Assembly (NCBI RefSeq): GCF_014306105.1
Contig: NZ_JACRVF010000004.1
Location: 186,001-250,000 of the forward strand
Direction of reading: 5' to 3'
Source of the DNA: Pontibacter cellulosilyticus
GTDB taxonomy: Bacteria > Bacteroidota > Bacteroidia > Cytophagales > Hymenobacteraceae
DNA length: 64,000 nucleotides
Of this stretch, positions 9,248 through 18,142 are shown in pieces. The notes below the pieces were generated by a model, which was given only the letters and a program-made list of their open reading frames with translations, made no database searches and had not been told where the DNA came from. Numbering within the stretch: the stretch's first letter is position 1; every line of letters begins with the position of its first letter. The translations under genes and the position numbers were made by a program.

Positions 9248-9264
9248 TTTAAAACGATTCTAAA
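9248..9264. promoter_or_regulatory. Second putative Fur box upstream of the XusA-like receptor
   Basis: TTTAAAACGATTCTAAA shares 14 of 17 positions with the palindrome at 9190-9206, including the whole right half ATTCTAAA. It ends 12 bp before the proposed TTG start, the same spacing as the site at 6654 has to its gene. Confidence 0.55.
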
Positions 9265-9276
9265 TAACAACAGGCT

Positions 9277-11682
9277 TTGCTGCAGTACATCAAAATCATT
9301 CGGGCGTTTATAGGAATTTTGGGGCTGGTTTGCCTTACAAATGTTGCCTGGGGTCAGCAACTGGATAAAGCAAGTGTATTCGGGAAGGTAAGCTCATCCT
9401 CGGGAGAAACATTAGCGGGCGTAAGCGTAGTGCTGAAGGATGCCAGGATCGGTTCCACCACAGAAGCCGATGGAAGGTTCGAGATTACAGGCATTACACC
9501 TGGCAGTTATACTTTATACATAAGCTTTTTAGGGTTTGAGGCGCAGGAAAAAGCAATAGCGCTAAAGCCTTCACAAAACCTGGAAGTAAATTTCAAACTT
9601 CGCGACAAAGCCTTCGAAGTGAAGGGGGTGGAGATTGTAGGCAAGTCTGCTACACGCCAGGTAAACGAGCAGCCCTATGCCGTTACCGCCATATCTACCA
9701 GAGAGCTGCAGAACAGTACCTCAGATGCCAAAGAGGTGCTGAATCGTATGTCAGGGGTAAGGGTAATGGAAGAAGGTGGTCTGGGGTCTAACTTAAGTTT
9801 TACCTTAAATGGATTTTCGGGAGATCAGGTAAAGTTCTTTCTGGATGGCATTCCGATGGACAACTTTGGCTCCTCGCTTCAGATGAGTGATCTTCCTGTT
9901 AATACCATCGACAGAATAGAAGTATACAAAGGCGTTGTACCGGTGTGGTTGGGTACGGATGCCCTGGGCGGGGCGGTTAACATCATCACCAACAGAAAGG
10001 CTAACTTCCTGGACGCCTCTTATGCTATCGGCTCTTTCAATACACATCGCCTGTCGCTAAACGGGGCTTACACCAATCCTAACAGCGGCTATACTTTCAG
10101 AGGAAACGTTAACTACAACTACTCCGACAATAACTATAAGGTATGGGTGCCGATCAGAGAAGGAAATAATGTGGCAGACACAGCAGATGTGGAGCGTTTC
10201 CACGACCGCTACCGATCTGGTACCGTGAAACTGGAGACAGGCTGGGTTAACAAGAAATATGCTGACAACCTTCTCTTCGGCGTTATCGCGTCGGGCAACG
10301 ACAAGCAGGTGCAGACAGGGGCTACCATGAGCAGCGTGTATGGCGGTATTACCCGTTACAGCCAGTCTGTTGTACCTACCCTGAGGTATAGCAAAGACAA
10401 CTTGTTTATAGACGGGCTAAATACCAGCCTTTACACGGCTTACAACATAACCAAAAGCGAGGTGATCGACACCTTGCGTGGGGTTACTTATAACTGGCTG
10501 GGAGAAGCTACCTATACCCCGGGTTCTAATAACGGAGAGTTGTCCCGAACCTTTACTACCCTGAACGACGAGGACTTCAACAGCCAGTTTAATGCCGGCT
10601 ATACATTCACTCCGAAGCATTCGCTGGCTTTTAATTATGCCTTATCCTATTTCCGTCGCGAAGCTTTCGACACAGAAAACCCGGATAAGATCGAGAACCA
10701 GTTCCCGACATCATTGAACAAGCAAGTGCTGGGGCTAGCCTATAAGTTTGACCCGAGTGAGAAATGGAGTGCCACGCTTTTCAGCAAAGCGTACTTTTTG
10801 CATGCCCGGACAAGCAAAATGTATGACTTCGCCCTTGAGACACAGCGCGTAGAAGCCTTGGAGGCCATTAAGCAAAACTTCGGCTATGGATTGGCCTCTT
10901 CATACTTTATACTTCCCGAGCTGCAGGTTAAAGCTTCTTACGAGCATACCTATCGTATGCCCTGGGCTACCGAGATTTTCGGTGATGGCCTGTTTGTAAA
11001 GCCGAACCCTGACCTGGGACCGGAGCAAAGCGACAACTTTAACGCCGGGGCAGCCTATGGGTTTAAGCTCGGCCAAGACCATCAGTTTAACCTGGAGAGT
11101 AGCTTTATCTACCGCGAGGCAAAAGACCTTATTTACCAGGTAGTAAGGGTAGCCAGCCCGGAAACCTACTATGATAACCTGAGCGAAACCCGTACGCTGG
11201 GTGTAGAGGGAAGCATGAAATACCTCTGGAGAGAGGCTCTCCGCTTAGGTGGTAGCTTCACTTTCCAGGATATTACAGATCAGGCTGATGTTGTTTATAA
11301 CGAATCCTACACCAACACCGGCTACCAGCGGAATTACCAGAAGGGCTACCGCCTGCCTAACATACCCTACATGTTCGGTAATGCGAATGCCGGTCTAATT
11401 TTTAAAAATGTGCTGGCCCGCGAGTCTGTCTGGAACATCAACTACCACTTCAACTTTGTGGAGCAGTACTTCCTGAGCTGGGCAGAGCTTGGCTCCCGCG
11501 ACTCCAAAAAAGTTATCCCAAGGCAGTCTTCGCATAACCTGGAGCTGGCCGGTAGCTTTCAGCAGGGCAAGTATAACATCGCGCTTGAATGCCGAAACCT
11601 GACAGACGCGCTGCTTTACGATAAGTATTACCTGCAGAAGCCCGGGCGCGCTTTTTACTTAAAACTTAGATACGTTCTTTAA
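9277..11682 (+). CDS. TonB-dependent receptor (XusA-like xenosiderophore transporter)
   Basis: An 801-residue outer-membrane receptor. The only start that keeps the whole signal peptide (LLQYIKIIRAFIGILGLVCL..., cleavage near AWGQQ) is TTG at 9277; no ATG is in frame nearby. Residues ~33-115 are a carboxypeptidase regulatory-like domain, ~130-240 the plug (LNRMSGVRVMEEGGLGSNLS, FFLDGIPMDNFGS, IDRIEVYKGVVPVWLGTDAL), then a barrel ending YLKLRYVL. It is followed at 27 bp by a DUF4374 lipoprotein and then a PepSY protein, the order of the Bacteroides xusABC operon, which takes up siderophores made by other microbes. Orthology is inferred from order and domain type; the substrate is unknown. Two Fur-like boxes precede it. 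Confidence 0.85.
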   Translation: MLQYIKIIRAFIGILGLVCLTNVAWGQQLDKASVFGKVSSSSGETLAGVSVVLKDARIGSTTEADGRFEITGITPGSYTLYISFLGFEAQEKAIALKPSQNLEVNFKLRDKAFEVKGVEIVGKSATRQVNEQPYAVTAISTRELQNSTSDAKEVLNRMSGVRVMEEGGLGSNLSFTLNGFSGDQVKFFLDGIPMDNFGSSLQMSDLPVNTIDRIEVYKGVVPVWLGTDALGGAVNIITNRKANFLDASYAIGSFNTHRLSLNGAYTNPNSGYTFRGNVNYNYSDNNYKVWVPIREGNNVADTADVERFHDRYRSGTVKLETGWVNKKYADNLLFGVIASGNDKQVQTGATMSSVYGGITRYSQSVVPTLRYSKDNLFIDGLNTSLYTAYNITKSEVIDTLRGVTYNWLGEATYTPGSNNGELSRTFTTLNDEDFNSQFNAGYTFTPKHSLAFNYALSYFRREAFDTENPDKIENQFPTSLNKQVLGLAYKFDPSEKWSATLFSKAYFLHARTSKMYDFALETQRVEALEAIKQNFGYGLASSYFILPELQVKASYEHTYRMPWATEIFGDGLFVKPNPDLGPEQSDNFNAGAAYGFKLGQDHQFNLESSFIYREAKDLIYQVVRVASPETYYDNLSETRTLGVEGSMKYLWREALRLGGSFTFQDITDQADVVYNESYTNTGYQRNYQKGYRLPNIPYMFGNANAGLIFKNVLARESVWNINYHFNFVEQYFLSWAELGSRDSKKVIPRQSSHNLELAGSFQQGKYNIALECRNLTDALLYDKYYLQKPGRAFYLKLRYVL

Positions 11683-11709
11683 TAAATATTTTAAACTTTA
11701 GTATAACCT

Positions 11710-12930
11710 ATGTTTTCAATTACAAATGCAAGAAAGCTGGCTTTGCCAGTCTTAAGCCTTTGCTCAGCCTTGTTGTTCACTTCATGCGACAGCAGCAACG
11801 ACGATAATCCAAACCCTGTTGAAGATGATGCCTTTGTTGTGTCGCTTGCCGTGCAGGGGAGTGACAACAGCTTTACCTATTATACTGTTCCTTATAGTGA
11901 TGTAATGAGTGGAGCCCTTTCTGCCAAAGGCCAGGGAATAGAGCAGCCTGGCTATTTTGACTTTACGCAGATAGATAACACCATTTATAGTATAGGTGGA
12001 CTGGGAGACGTAAGTGTGGTAGGCATTTCGAAGAATGAAGCCGGTGAACTAAAGCAAATAGGCAACACTTCTTTCACCAACAGCTTATCCGATATTATAA
12101 AGGCCGATGACAATACCTTGGTAGGGGTGGAAATGTCTTCAACTTCTGATATGATAAAGTTCCACAAGATCAATTCCAATACTGTTTCGATAGCTAGTAC
12201 GGTGCAGCATCCGGTTTCTGATATAACTACTCTTAAAGTTCCGTCATATTCCGGCATGAACATCAGCGGTAATTATTTGTTCCTGAGCTACTACATCAGC
12301 GATCCAAACACCTATGCCACACCACATACTGATAAGGCACAGATAGCTGTTTACACCTACCCTGGTTTACAGTTCCAGAGAGTGATCGAAGACACCCGTA
12401 CCGGCCCTATCGGTGGCTTTAACACAAAATCAGGTCTGATCAAAGACGAGCAGGGCAATGTGTATGCCTTGTCGCACTCTAACCCGGCCAACGGCTATAG
12501 CCAGACAACAAAACCAGCTGGCATTCTGCGCATTAAGAGCGGGGAAACTGCATTTGACCAGAACTATTTCTTTGACGTGGCTGCAGCAACCGGTGGTAAA
12601 ACCATATCGCACCTGAAGTACCTGGGCAACGGCAAAGCTTTTGCTGAGATCAATACGGTTGATAGAAGCCAGCAGGCAGCATGGTCTGACGGCCCCTTGA
12701 AGTCTGCTATCATCGACCTGAACAGCAAGACAGTTACATACATCAGCGGATTGCCTGAGCATGCCGGTAATGGCCGCAGGCTGGCTGCATTGCAGGACGG
12801 AAAGCATGTGTATATGAGCATCCCGGAAGGCAACGCTATCTACATGTACAGAATTGATACTGAGAGCCACACAGCCACGAAAGGTGCTGAAGTGCAAGCC
12901 AACTTTGTAGCAGGCGTTTCAAAGCTTTAG
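11710..12930 (+). CDS. DUF4374 surface lipoprotein (XusB-like siderophore-binding protein)
   Basis: A 406-residue lipoprotein. The lipobox LLFTSC places the acylated Cys at residue 26; the following SSNDDNPNPVEDD is acidic, as in the surface-export signals of Bacteroidota lipoproteins. The mature part is of the DUF4374 type, with beta-propeller-like blades (GYFDFTQIDNTIYSIGG, VYALSHSNPANGYS, GKTISHLKYLGNGKAFAEI, HVYMSIPEGNAIYMYRID). The family includes XusB of Bacteroides thetaiotaomicron, a lipoprotein that captures siderophores for the partner receptor. It lies between the receptor and the PepSY gene, so the same role is likely. A terminator follows 18 bp after the stop. Confidence 0.85.
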   Translation: MFSITNARKLALPVLSLCSALLFTSCDSSNDDNPNPVEDDAFVVSLAVQGSDNSFTYYTVPYSDVMSGALSAKGQGIEQPGYFDFTQIDNTIYSIGGLGDVSVVGISKNEAGELKQIGNTSFTNSLSDIIKADDNTLVGVEMSSTSDMIKFHKINSNTVSIASTVQHPVSDITTLKVPSYSGMNISGNYLFLSYYISDPNTYATPHTDKAQIAVYTYPGLQFQRVIEDTRTGPIGGFNTKSGLIKDEQGNVYALSHSNPANGYSQTTKPAGILRIKSGETAFDQNYFFDVAAATGGKTISHLKYLGNGKAFAEINTVDRSQQAAWSDGPLKSAIIDLNSKTVTYISGLPEHAGNGRRLAALQDGKHVYMSIPEGNAIYMYRIDTESHTATKGAEVQANFVAGVSKL

Positions 12931-12948
12931 TAGATAAACAACTCTTAT

Positions 12949-12981
12949 TACTTGCTCCATTGTAGCAAAATGGAGCAAGTA
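12949..12981 (+). terminator. Intercistronic hairpin terminator/attenuator
   Basis: Perfect 13-bp arms (12949-12961 and 12969-12981, core CTTGCTCC/GGAGCAAG) with a 7-base loop are followed by TTTTCTCTTT. It lies between the lipoprotein stop and the PepSY start (13013), so it may lower expression of the reductase-like gene relative to the two uptake genes. Confidence 0.7.
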
Positions 12982-13012
12982 TTTTCTCTTTATAAGCTCC
13001 GCTTAAAATAAA

Positions 13013-14233
13013 ATGAAAGGCAAAAAGAATAGCAGCAAAAGTGCATTCAGACGATTGAATGACTGGTTACACCTTTGGTTGGGGCTTACATCGGGTATTG
13101 TAGTGTTTATCGTCAGCATCACAGGCTGTATCTATGTTTTTCAGCAAGATATAAAGGACGCCCTGGAGCCCTGGCGTTTTGTAGAGGCCCAGGACAAACC
13201 CTTTGTGCCACCCAGCCAGCTGCTGGATACGGCCCAGGCATACATGCCCGGCCAACAACCGACCGGCCTCACCTATAGCAATAAGGAAGGGGCGGCTGCT
13301 GTAGGCTATATGGGCTCAGGAAATGGAGAGGCCGATTTTATTGCCATCTTTATCAATCCCTACACTGGGGAGTTCTTAAAAAAGCAGACCCACGGGGAGG
13401 GGCATTTCGATTTCTTTCATTTTATCATAGACGGCCACCGCGCCCTTTGGCTGCCTTATGAAATTGGTCGTCCGATAGTAGGTATAGCCACGCTTATATT
13501 TGTGGTGCTGCTTGTAACGGGGCTGGTGATGTGGTGGCCTAAAAAGTGGAACAAAACGAACATCGACAAGAGTTTTAAGATTAAGTGGAACGGCAGTTTT
13601 AAGCGTGTTAATTACGATCTGCATAATGTAGTAGGTTTTTATAGTTTGATCCTGGCTTTTGTGCTGGCGGTTACTGGCTTGGTCTGGAGCTTCGAGTGGT
13701 TTGGGAATGGCCTGTACTACATCACATCAGGCGGCGAGTCTAAACCTGTACACCACCATCCGCACTCTGATGTCTCTAAGGCAGGCATGTTTGCTGGTGA
13801 TACTGTTTCGATGCTGGATAAAGCCTGGTATAAAACGCTGGCGCTGGAGCCGGATGCGCAGGGCTGGTATATGACGCCCATACTGGAAGATGAAGAAGAT
13901 GCGATCGAGCTTACAGCCTATAAGGACTTTGGCTCATGGTATAATCGAAACGAGTATTATTACGACCAGCACACCCTGGAGCTTTACCGCGTGCAGAGCG
14001 ACAAGTTTTCGGAGGCTAGCCTTGCCGACCAGTTAGTCATGCTCAACTATGACATTCATGTGGGCATTGTGTGGGGGATGCCGGGCAAGATCCTTGCCTT
14101 CTTTATCAGCCTTATTTGCGCCAGCTTGCCTATTACTGGCTTTCTGGTGTGGTGGAACAAAAAGAAGAAAGTAAAGAAGAAGGACTCTATAATGAATAGA
14201 CAGGCCAACACTATGGCTTTTAATGTCTCTTAA
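13013..14233 (+). CDS. PepSY-associated transmembrane protein (XusC-like)
   Basis: A 406-residue inner-membrane protein. It starts with a basic segment, then LNDWLHLWLGLTSGIVVFIV with the H-x-WLGL motif and VFQQDI. PepSY loops follow (EAAAVGYMGS region, FINPYTGEFLKKQTHGEGHF), then DGHRALWLPYEIGRPIVG with a membrane helix, YDLHNVVGFYSLILAFVLAV and a C-terminal helix with a basic tail. The family, including XusC and the diferric reductase-like PiuB/FpvG group, is linked to siderophore reduction or iron release at the inner membrane. It is the last gene of the iron locus, 82 bp after the DUF4374 gene with a terminator-like hairpin between. Confidence 0.85.
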   Translation: MKGKKNSSKSAFRRLNDWLHLWLGLTSGIVVFIVSITGCIYVFQQDIKDALEPWRFVEAQDKPFVPPSQLLDTAQAYMPGQQPTGLTYSNKEGAAAVGYMGSGNGEADFIAIFINPYTGEFLKKQTHGEGHFDFFHFIIDGHRALWLPYEIGRPIVGIATLIFVVLLVTGLVMWWPKKWNKTNIDKSFKIKWNGSFKRVNYDLHNVVGFYSLILAFVLAVTGLVWSFEWFGNGLYYITSGGESKPVHHHPHSDVSKAGMFAGDTVSMLDKAWYKTLALEPDAQGWYMTPILEDEEDAIELTAYKDFGSWYNRNEYYYDQHTLELYRVQSDKFSEASLADQLVMLNYDIHVGIVWGMPGKILAFFISLICASLPITGFLVWWNKKKKVKKKDSIMNRQANTMAFNVS

Positions 14234-14283
14234 AAGAAGGTTGGCTAATAGCAGCCATCGGCAGAATTAAGGGACTTACTTAA

Positions 14284-14362
14284 CCGAAAAGGATAAATTA
14301 TCGAATATAAAAAGCCGCTCCATTTGATATGAAGCGGCTTTTCTACTAAGGTAGGCCAAGGA
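14284..14362. repeat. Dispersed hairpin repeat, copy A
   Basis: CCGAAAAGGATAAATTATCG (14284-14303) is followed by a hairpin with arms AAAAGCCGCT (14310-14319) and AGCGGCTTTT (14333-14342) and the tail AAGGTAGGCCAAGGAA (14347-14362). The head, stem and tail are shared with the copy at 20164. In this position it may also terminate transcription of the PepSY gene. Confidence 0.65.
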
Positions 14363-14690
14363 AGTCAAAAATCAAACATTATGACTTAACTGCCATAACA
14401 GAATTCTGCAGGTCTCAGGAAGGAGATAGAACTTACGAAAAGCTTTCAGCAAAATAGATTGTTGCTCCTACTTATTAGCCTAGCATTTTACGCAATTATG
14501 ACTCATACAATCCTAAACAGGACAAATGTTTAGCAGACTATGGGAGCCTTTTTAATCCCAACAAAGGTTTGTGCAATAGTCATATCTCTTTTGAGTCCCT
14601 GTGTCAAACAAATGATAAGAAAATTAAACCATGACCAAAGGGATTTCATAGCTGTAGATTAGTGTGTGAAGATATAAGAATAACGCCTTC
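14363..14690. other. Intergenic region between convergent genes, no gene seen
   Basis: About 330 AT-rich bases between the hairpin repeat and the 3' end of the anti-sigma-type gene. Apart from degraded continuation of the repeat (ATCAAACATTATGAC at 14371-14385) I see no gene or clear structure. Confidence 0.5.
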
Positions 14691-16163
14691 TTAAAGATTA
14701 TACCTAAGGTTCAGGTAAGGGCCTATGTTCAGGGTGTAAGTCTCGTTAAACCTAGCAGGCATATTTTCACTGCCCAAGAAGATATTTCTTAGCCCTCTCT
14801 CTACACTCATGCCATAGCCAACAGTCAGGCCTCCGATCCTTTTCTCCTGGCCCAAAGCCCCGCGTACACCATAGTCATATTGACTGTACCTGCTTTGAGT
14901 TTCTCGCAGCTCACCTTGCTTGTCGTACAGAAACCCACCGAATAAACCAGCTTTTATGGTGATGTCAGAGAGCAGGGATTTCCTGTTTTGAAGCAAGTTG
15001 TACTGATACTGTACATACGCTTTATAGTAGGTTAGTTCGAGTCCTTTTCTGATATAGCTGCCATCCCCAAAAGTCTTGTATTCTTGCCCACTCTTTGCCA
15101 GGTGAACCTCGGTGGAAATCATACTTTTGCTGCTAAAATGGTATCCAAGTGTAAGACCTATACTTTCCTTGAACGTCGGGCTGGTTGAGATAAGGCTTCC
15201 CCTATCGAAGCTCCTTTGGGTTTCATTATTTAGTAACCAGCTATTGTGATAAGATAAAGCTAAGCCTAGGTTAAACCTGCTCAATAATACTTTCTTTTTC
15301 TCGTACTCTTCAGCAGCATTGTTTTGAACCTCAGCCATAGGCCTGAAACCCAAGGAGTCGAAGGCTGCATAAATTCCCTTGTTCAGCGGGTCAGGTACCA
15401 CCGTCCTTGTTTCCAGGAAATCCGAAGGAATACTTTTTGATATACTGCCCAGGGAAGCCAAACTATTATCTGTTGAAGGAAGTGTTGATGCTTTATGTAC
15501 AATAATATTCTCAGGCACTCCGAAAGCTGATTTGGAAGAGACTTTCGAAGCATCCTTGTCTTCATGGAAGGAGATCTCTTCCTGCTGCTGGTTCTCCTGA
15601 TGCTCAGACATACTTTCGCTACCATTTCCTAACTGGGGCAAACGCTGCTTTTCAGTAATGTCTAATGTATTTTCATTGTTCTTGTCTACATCGGAACCGT
15701 TGGGCAGGTTTCCATCTGCAAGAGTTTCTGTTAATTGGATGGGGGCTCCTGAGTTACTGCCTGATAAAATTAAAGAGTCTTCCAAACTTAAAAAATAGGC
15801 ACCTGCAAGCCCAACCATAAACAGGAACGTGGCAGCTACTGCTGTCCACTGCCATCTATGCCTGCTTATGCCTCCAGCCCCATCAAGCTCTTTGCTGACC
15901 CTTGTCCAGACCAGATCGATGTTCAGTTGCTTGTTGATGGACTGCCAGACATGAGAAGGCGCTATACGGTGCTGTGAAGAATAACTCTCCCTTATTTTCT
16001 TATATAAATAAGGGTCTGCTGGTTCAGGCGCAGCATCAACAGGAGAATTTTCATCAAGAGAAGCGGACAGACCATTCCACAGAAGGTCTGGAGCCTTCTT
16101 GTTCATCTGCCCAAAGCTGTTTTTTATCTTCCCGTTCAGCTTGTCGTTCATCTCTTTCATCAC
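14691..16163 (-). CDS. Dual-membrane anti-sigma/porin-type protein (Dma-like)
   Basis: A 490-residue protein with three parts. Residues 1-100 are cytoplasmic and carry two copies of a short motif (APDLLWNGLSASLDE and APSHVWQSINKQLN), as in anti-sigma regions of Bacteroidota. One membrane helix follows near 106-127 (WTAVAATFLFMVGLAGAYF). A ~130-residue Glu/Asn/Ser-rich disordered stretch then leads to a C-terminal ~200-residue region of amphipathic strands typical of a small outer-membrane barrel (FNLGLALSYHNSWLL ... IGPYLNLRYNL). This matches the dual membrane-spanning anti-sigma factors described in Bacteroides. It sits 32 bp after the lipoprotein gene in an operon led by an ECF sigma factor, its presumed partner. 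Confidence 0.75.
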   Translation of the reverse strand: MMKEMNDKLNGKIKNSFGQMNKKAPDLLWNGLSASLDENSPVDAAPEPADPYLYKKIRESYSSQHRIAPSHVWQSINKQLNIDLVWTRVSKELDGAGGISRHRWQWTAVAATFLFMVGLAGAYFLSLEDSLILSGSNSGAPIQLTETLADGNLPNGSDVDKNNENTLDITEKQRLPQLGNGSESMSEHQENQQQEEISFHEDKDASKVSSKSAFGVPENIIVHKASTLPSTDNSLASLGSISKSIPSDFLETRTVVPDPLNKGIYAAFDSLGFRPMAEVQNNAAEEYEKKKVLLSRFNLGLALSYHNSWLLNNETQRSFDRGSLISTSPTFKESIGLTLGYHFSSKSMISTEVHLAKSGQEYKTFGDGSYIRKGLELTYYKAYVQYQYNLLQNRKSLLSDITIKAGLFGGFLYDKQGELRETQSRYSQYDYGVRGALGQEKRIGGLTVGYGMSVERGLRNIFLGSENMPARFNETYTLNIGPYLNLRYNL

Positions 16164-16195
16164 CTAAGCCATTTGATCTTTAGGGTTAGCACCAC

Positions 16196-16903
16196 TTAAT
16201 AGGCAAATACTACTTCCGCACCTTTGTTAAAACGGCTTACCACAATTTCATAGATGTCTTCGTTTACTTCTTCACTTATAAGAATTGTTGCTACCCCATT
16301 TCTTTGAACCACTTCCGCGTTTTCCAGATAAGAAGAGGGAACAGCCTGAAACCAATAGAAAGGGTTTAATCTGATGGTGGCAGCGGTAGGTGTTTCCCGC
16401 TTTAGGATAATCTGATTTCCATCAAACAAGCTTTTGGCTACAACTTCAAAATCTTCCGATGATTGTAGCTCAAGTATTAAAGGAAGTTCAGCTCCTCCAC
16501 TCGAGCGGTACATACCCTTCACTAAAAGACCGCTCCCTCCCTGATTATCATCAGAATCATCATTCTCAAAGGTTTCAAAACCTATGGTTATTCGGTTATA
16601 GTTTCCCTGCGGAACTTGGAACTTCAGTTCCCCAATATTTTGATTGGGAGAAAAAAGGGTATAAAGTCCCTGCTTGTATTCCTTTTCGAAGTGAACGCTC
16701 TCTGCCTGCTCCCTGTCTCCTTTAAACTCAAAAGAAGATAAAATAACATGGCCTTCTGTAAAGCGAATGCTGCTGCCAGAGGTCTGCTCCCGCTGCATAT
16801 CTACTTGAAAGCTTACATCAACGGGTATTTTGAACTCATCTTCTTTCTCACATGAAAGAAAAAAACAGGACAGAAAAAGCACGATGAACGATACTCTTTT
16901 CAT
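16196..16903 (-). CDS. Lipoprotein of the sigma-factor operon
   Basis: The start at 16903 is chosen because AAAGGAG stands about 10 bases upstream and the protein then begins with a perfect lipoprotein signal (MKRVSFIVLFLSCFFLSC, Cys18). A longer frame from 16975 would bury this signal. The mature part is beta-rich with an acidic patch (ETFENDDSDDNQGGSG). Its C-terminal third (IRLNPFYWFQAVPSSYL, then VATILISEEVNEDIYEIVV) is clearly paralogous to the lipoprotein at 18143 (VTFDPTVWFAGVSS, VIVISSTQNTDIFEVV). It lies between the sigma factor and the Dma-like gene, so it may be sensed by or help sense signals for that system. No biochemical function is recognised. Confidence 0.8.
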   Translation of the reverse strand: MKRVSFIVLFLSCFFLSCEKEDEFKIPVDVSFQVDMQREQTSGSSIRFTEGHVILSSFEFKGDREQAESVHFEKEYKQGLYTLFSPNQNIGELKFQVPQGNYNRITIGFETFENDDSDDNQGGSGLLVKGMYRSSGGAELPLILELQSSEDFEVVAKSLFDGNQIILKRETPTAATIRLNPFYWFQAVPSSYLENAEVVQRNGVATILISEEVNEDIYEIVVSRFNKGAEVVFAY

Positions 16904-17034
16904 TTTAAAAACTCCTTTACTATAAAGTCTTTCCACTACCTTGTTAGAATAAGTGCTATTAATATTAAGATGCACGGCAGGTCGTAAACGTTGGAAGATA
17001 ATTATAATTATTTTTAATTTTTCTTATGACTTGT

Positions 17035-17613
17035 TTAAGCTTCTGCTGTTTTAGTTTCATTTACATTCTTTGATAAAGCGATTACCTTACCTTCCTGTCT
17101 CGCAATAGATTCTTTTAGCAGGAACCTTGCTCTGTTGAGCTGCGACCTTGAAGTTCCTTCTGATGTGCCCATCAGCTCCGCTATTTCCTTGTGGTCATAA
17201 CCTTCAATGGCGAAAAGTTTCAAAACCATGCCTGCCTTTGATGGTAGCTGGTTAACTAAGGCAATCAGCTCATCAGCATGGAGCCTGTCTAGAATACTAT
17301 CCACCAAAGGATCGATATAGGTCTGGTAAATATCAAGATGCTCTTTTTCCCGCTTTTTCTTTTGATAATAGGCAAGCGCCGTATTAACCATTATTTTCCG
17401 GACCCAGCCTTCAAAGGAGCCGGTAAATTCATACGAGGCAAGGCTTCGGAAAACCTTAATGAAACCTTCCTGCAGCACATCGCAGGCTTCGTCCTCATCT
17501 TTGGTATAAATAAGGCAGACATTATACATTTTATCTGCATACTGCCTGTACAGCATTTCCTGCGCCCGACGCTCCTTGGCAATACATTTCTCGATTAGTT
17601 CTCTCTCAGACAT
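17035..17613 (-). CDS. ECF-type RNA polymerase sigma-70 factor
   Basis: A 192-residue sigma factor. Region 2 covers residues ~10-85 (YRQYADKMYNVCLIYTKDED, ACDVLQEGFIKVFRSLASY, GWVRKIMVN) and region 4 residues ~115-175 (LPSKAGMVLKLFAIEGYDH, then the helix-turn-helix EIAELMGTSEGTSRSQLNRA). Length and layout fit the Bacteroidota ECF group. It heads an operon with a lipoprotein and a dual-membrane anti-sigma-type protein, which probably holds it inactive until an envelope signal arrives. The divergent lipoprotein genes at 18143 and 19047 are likely targets, which is inference from paralogy. Confidence 0.92.
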   Translation of the reverse strand: MSERELIEKCIAKERRAQEMLYRQYADKMYNVCLIYTKDEDEACDVLQEGFIKVFRSLASYEFTGSFEGWVRKIMVNTALAYYQKKKREKEHLDIYQTYIDPLVDSILDRLHADELIALVNQLPSKAGMVLKLFAIEGYDHKEIAELMGTSEGTSRSQLNRARFLLKESIARQEGKVIALSKNVNETKTAEA

Positions 17614-18142
17614 AGCAAAAACGCTGGGTACTATAAAATAGAATGCGGACTTAAGTAAGCCTTAGATAGAAAAAGCCCACCAAAAGTTGGAATTCGCGAA
17701 CCAGCAAGAAGAAAAAAAGTAATAATACCATTCTTCTTCCTCAAAAAGCATTTTATTTTTAATGATATTATCCTATATGCTAAATATCCCAATTTGCTAA
17801 TAATTGATTTCTGAAAAACAGTAATGTTAGTTAATTGCTCGTATTTAGCAAATTAAAAGAGATTATAGCATCTTTTGACAAAACAATTTCTAAAGCACTG
17901 CATTAGAAACGTACAAAAGTAAGCATTTCTTGAAAAGTTAATGCTCAAGAAGCTTTAATATTTAGAAGTATTTTTTTTCATGCCGCTGCAGCTTATAACT
18001 TCCTGTGCATTAAATATTTAATAGAAAGTCGCAGTTTGTTGACTTATTTTTAAAAAACGAATTACTATTTTTTTCTGCCGCTATTCCAACGTTTAGCAGC
18101 CTGCCAGTGTCTTCCCCACAAAACAACCTAAATCATAACTTT
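17614..18142. other. AT-rich divergent regulatory region
   Basis: About 530 very AT-rich bases between the sigma-factor gene and the divergent lipoprotein gene. I see no ORF with coding character and no strong hairpin. It must hold promoters for both directions, plausibly including a site for the encoded sigma factor. Confidence 0.55.
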
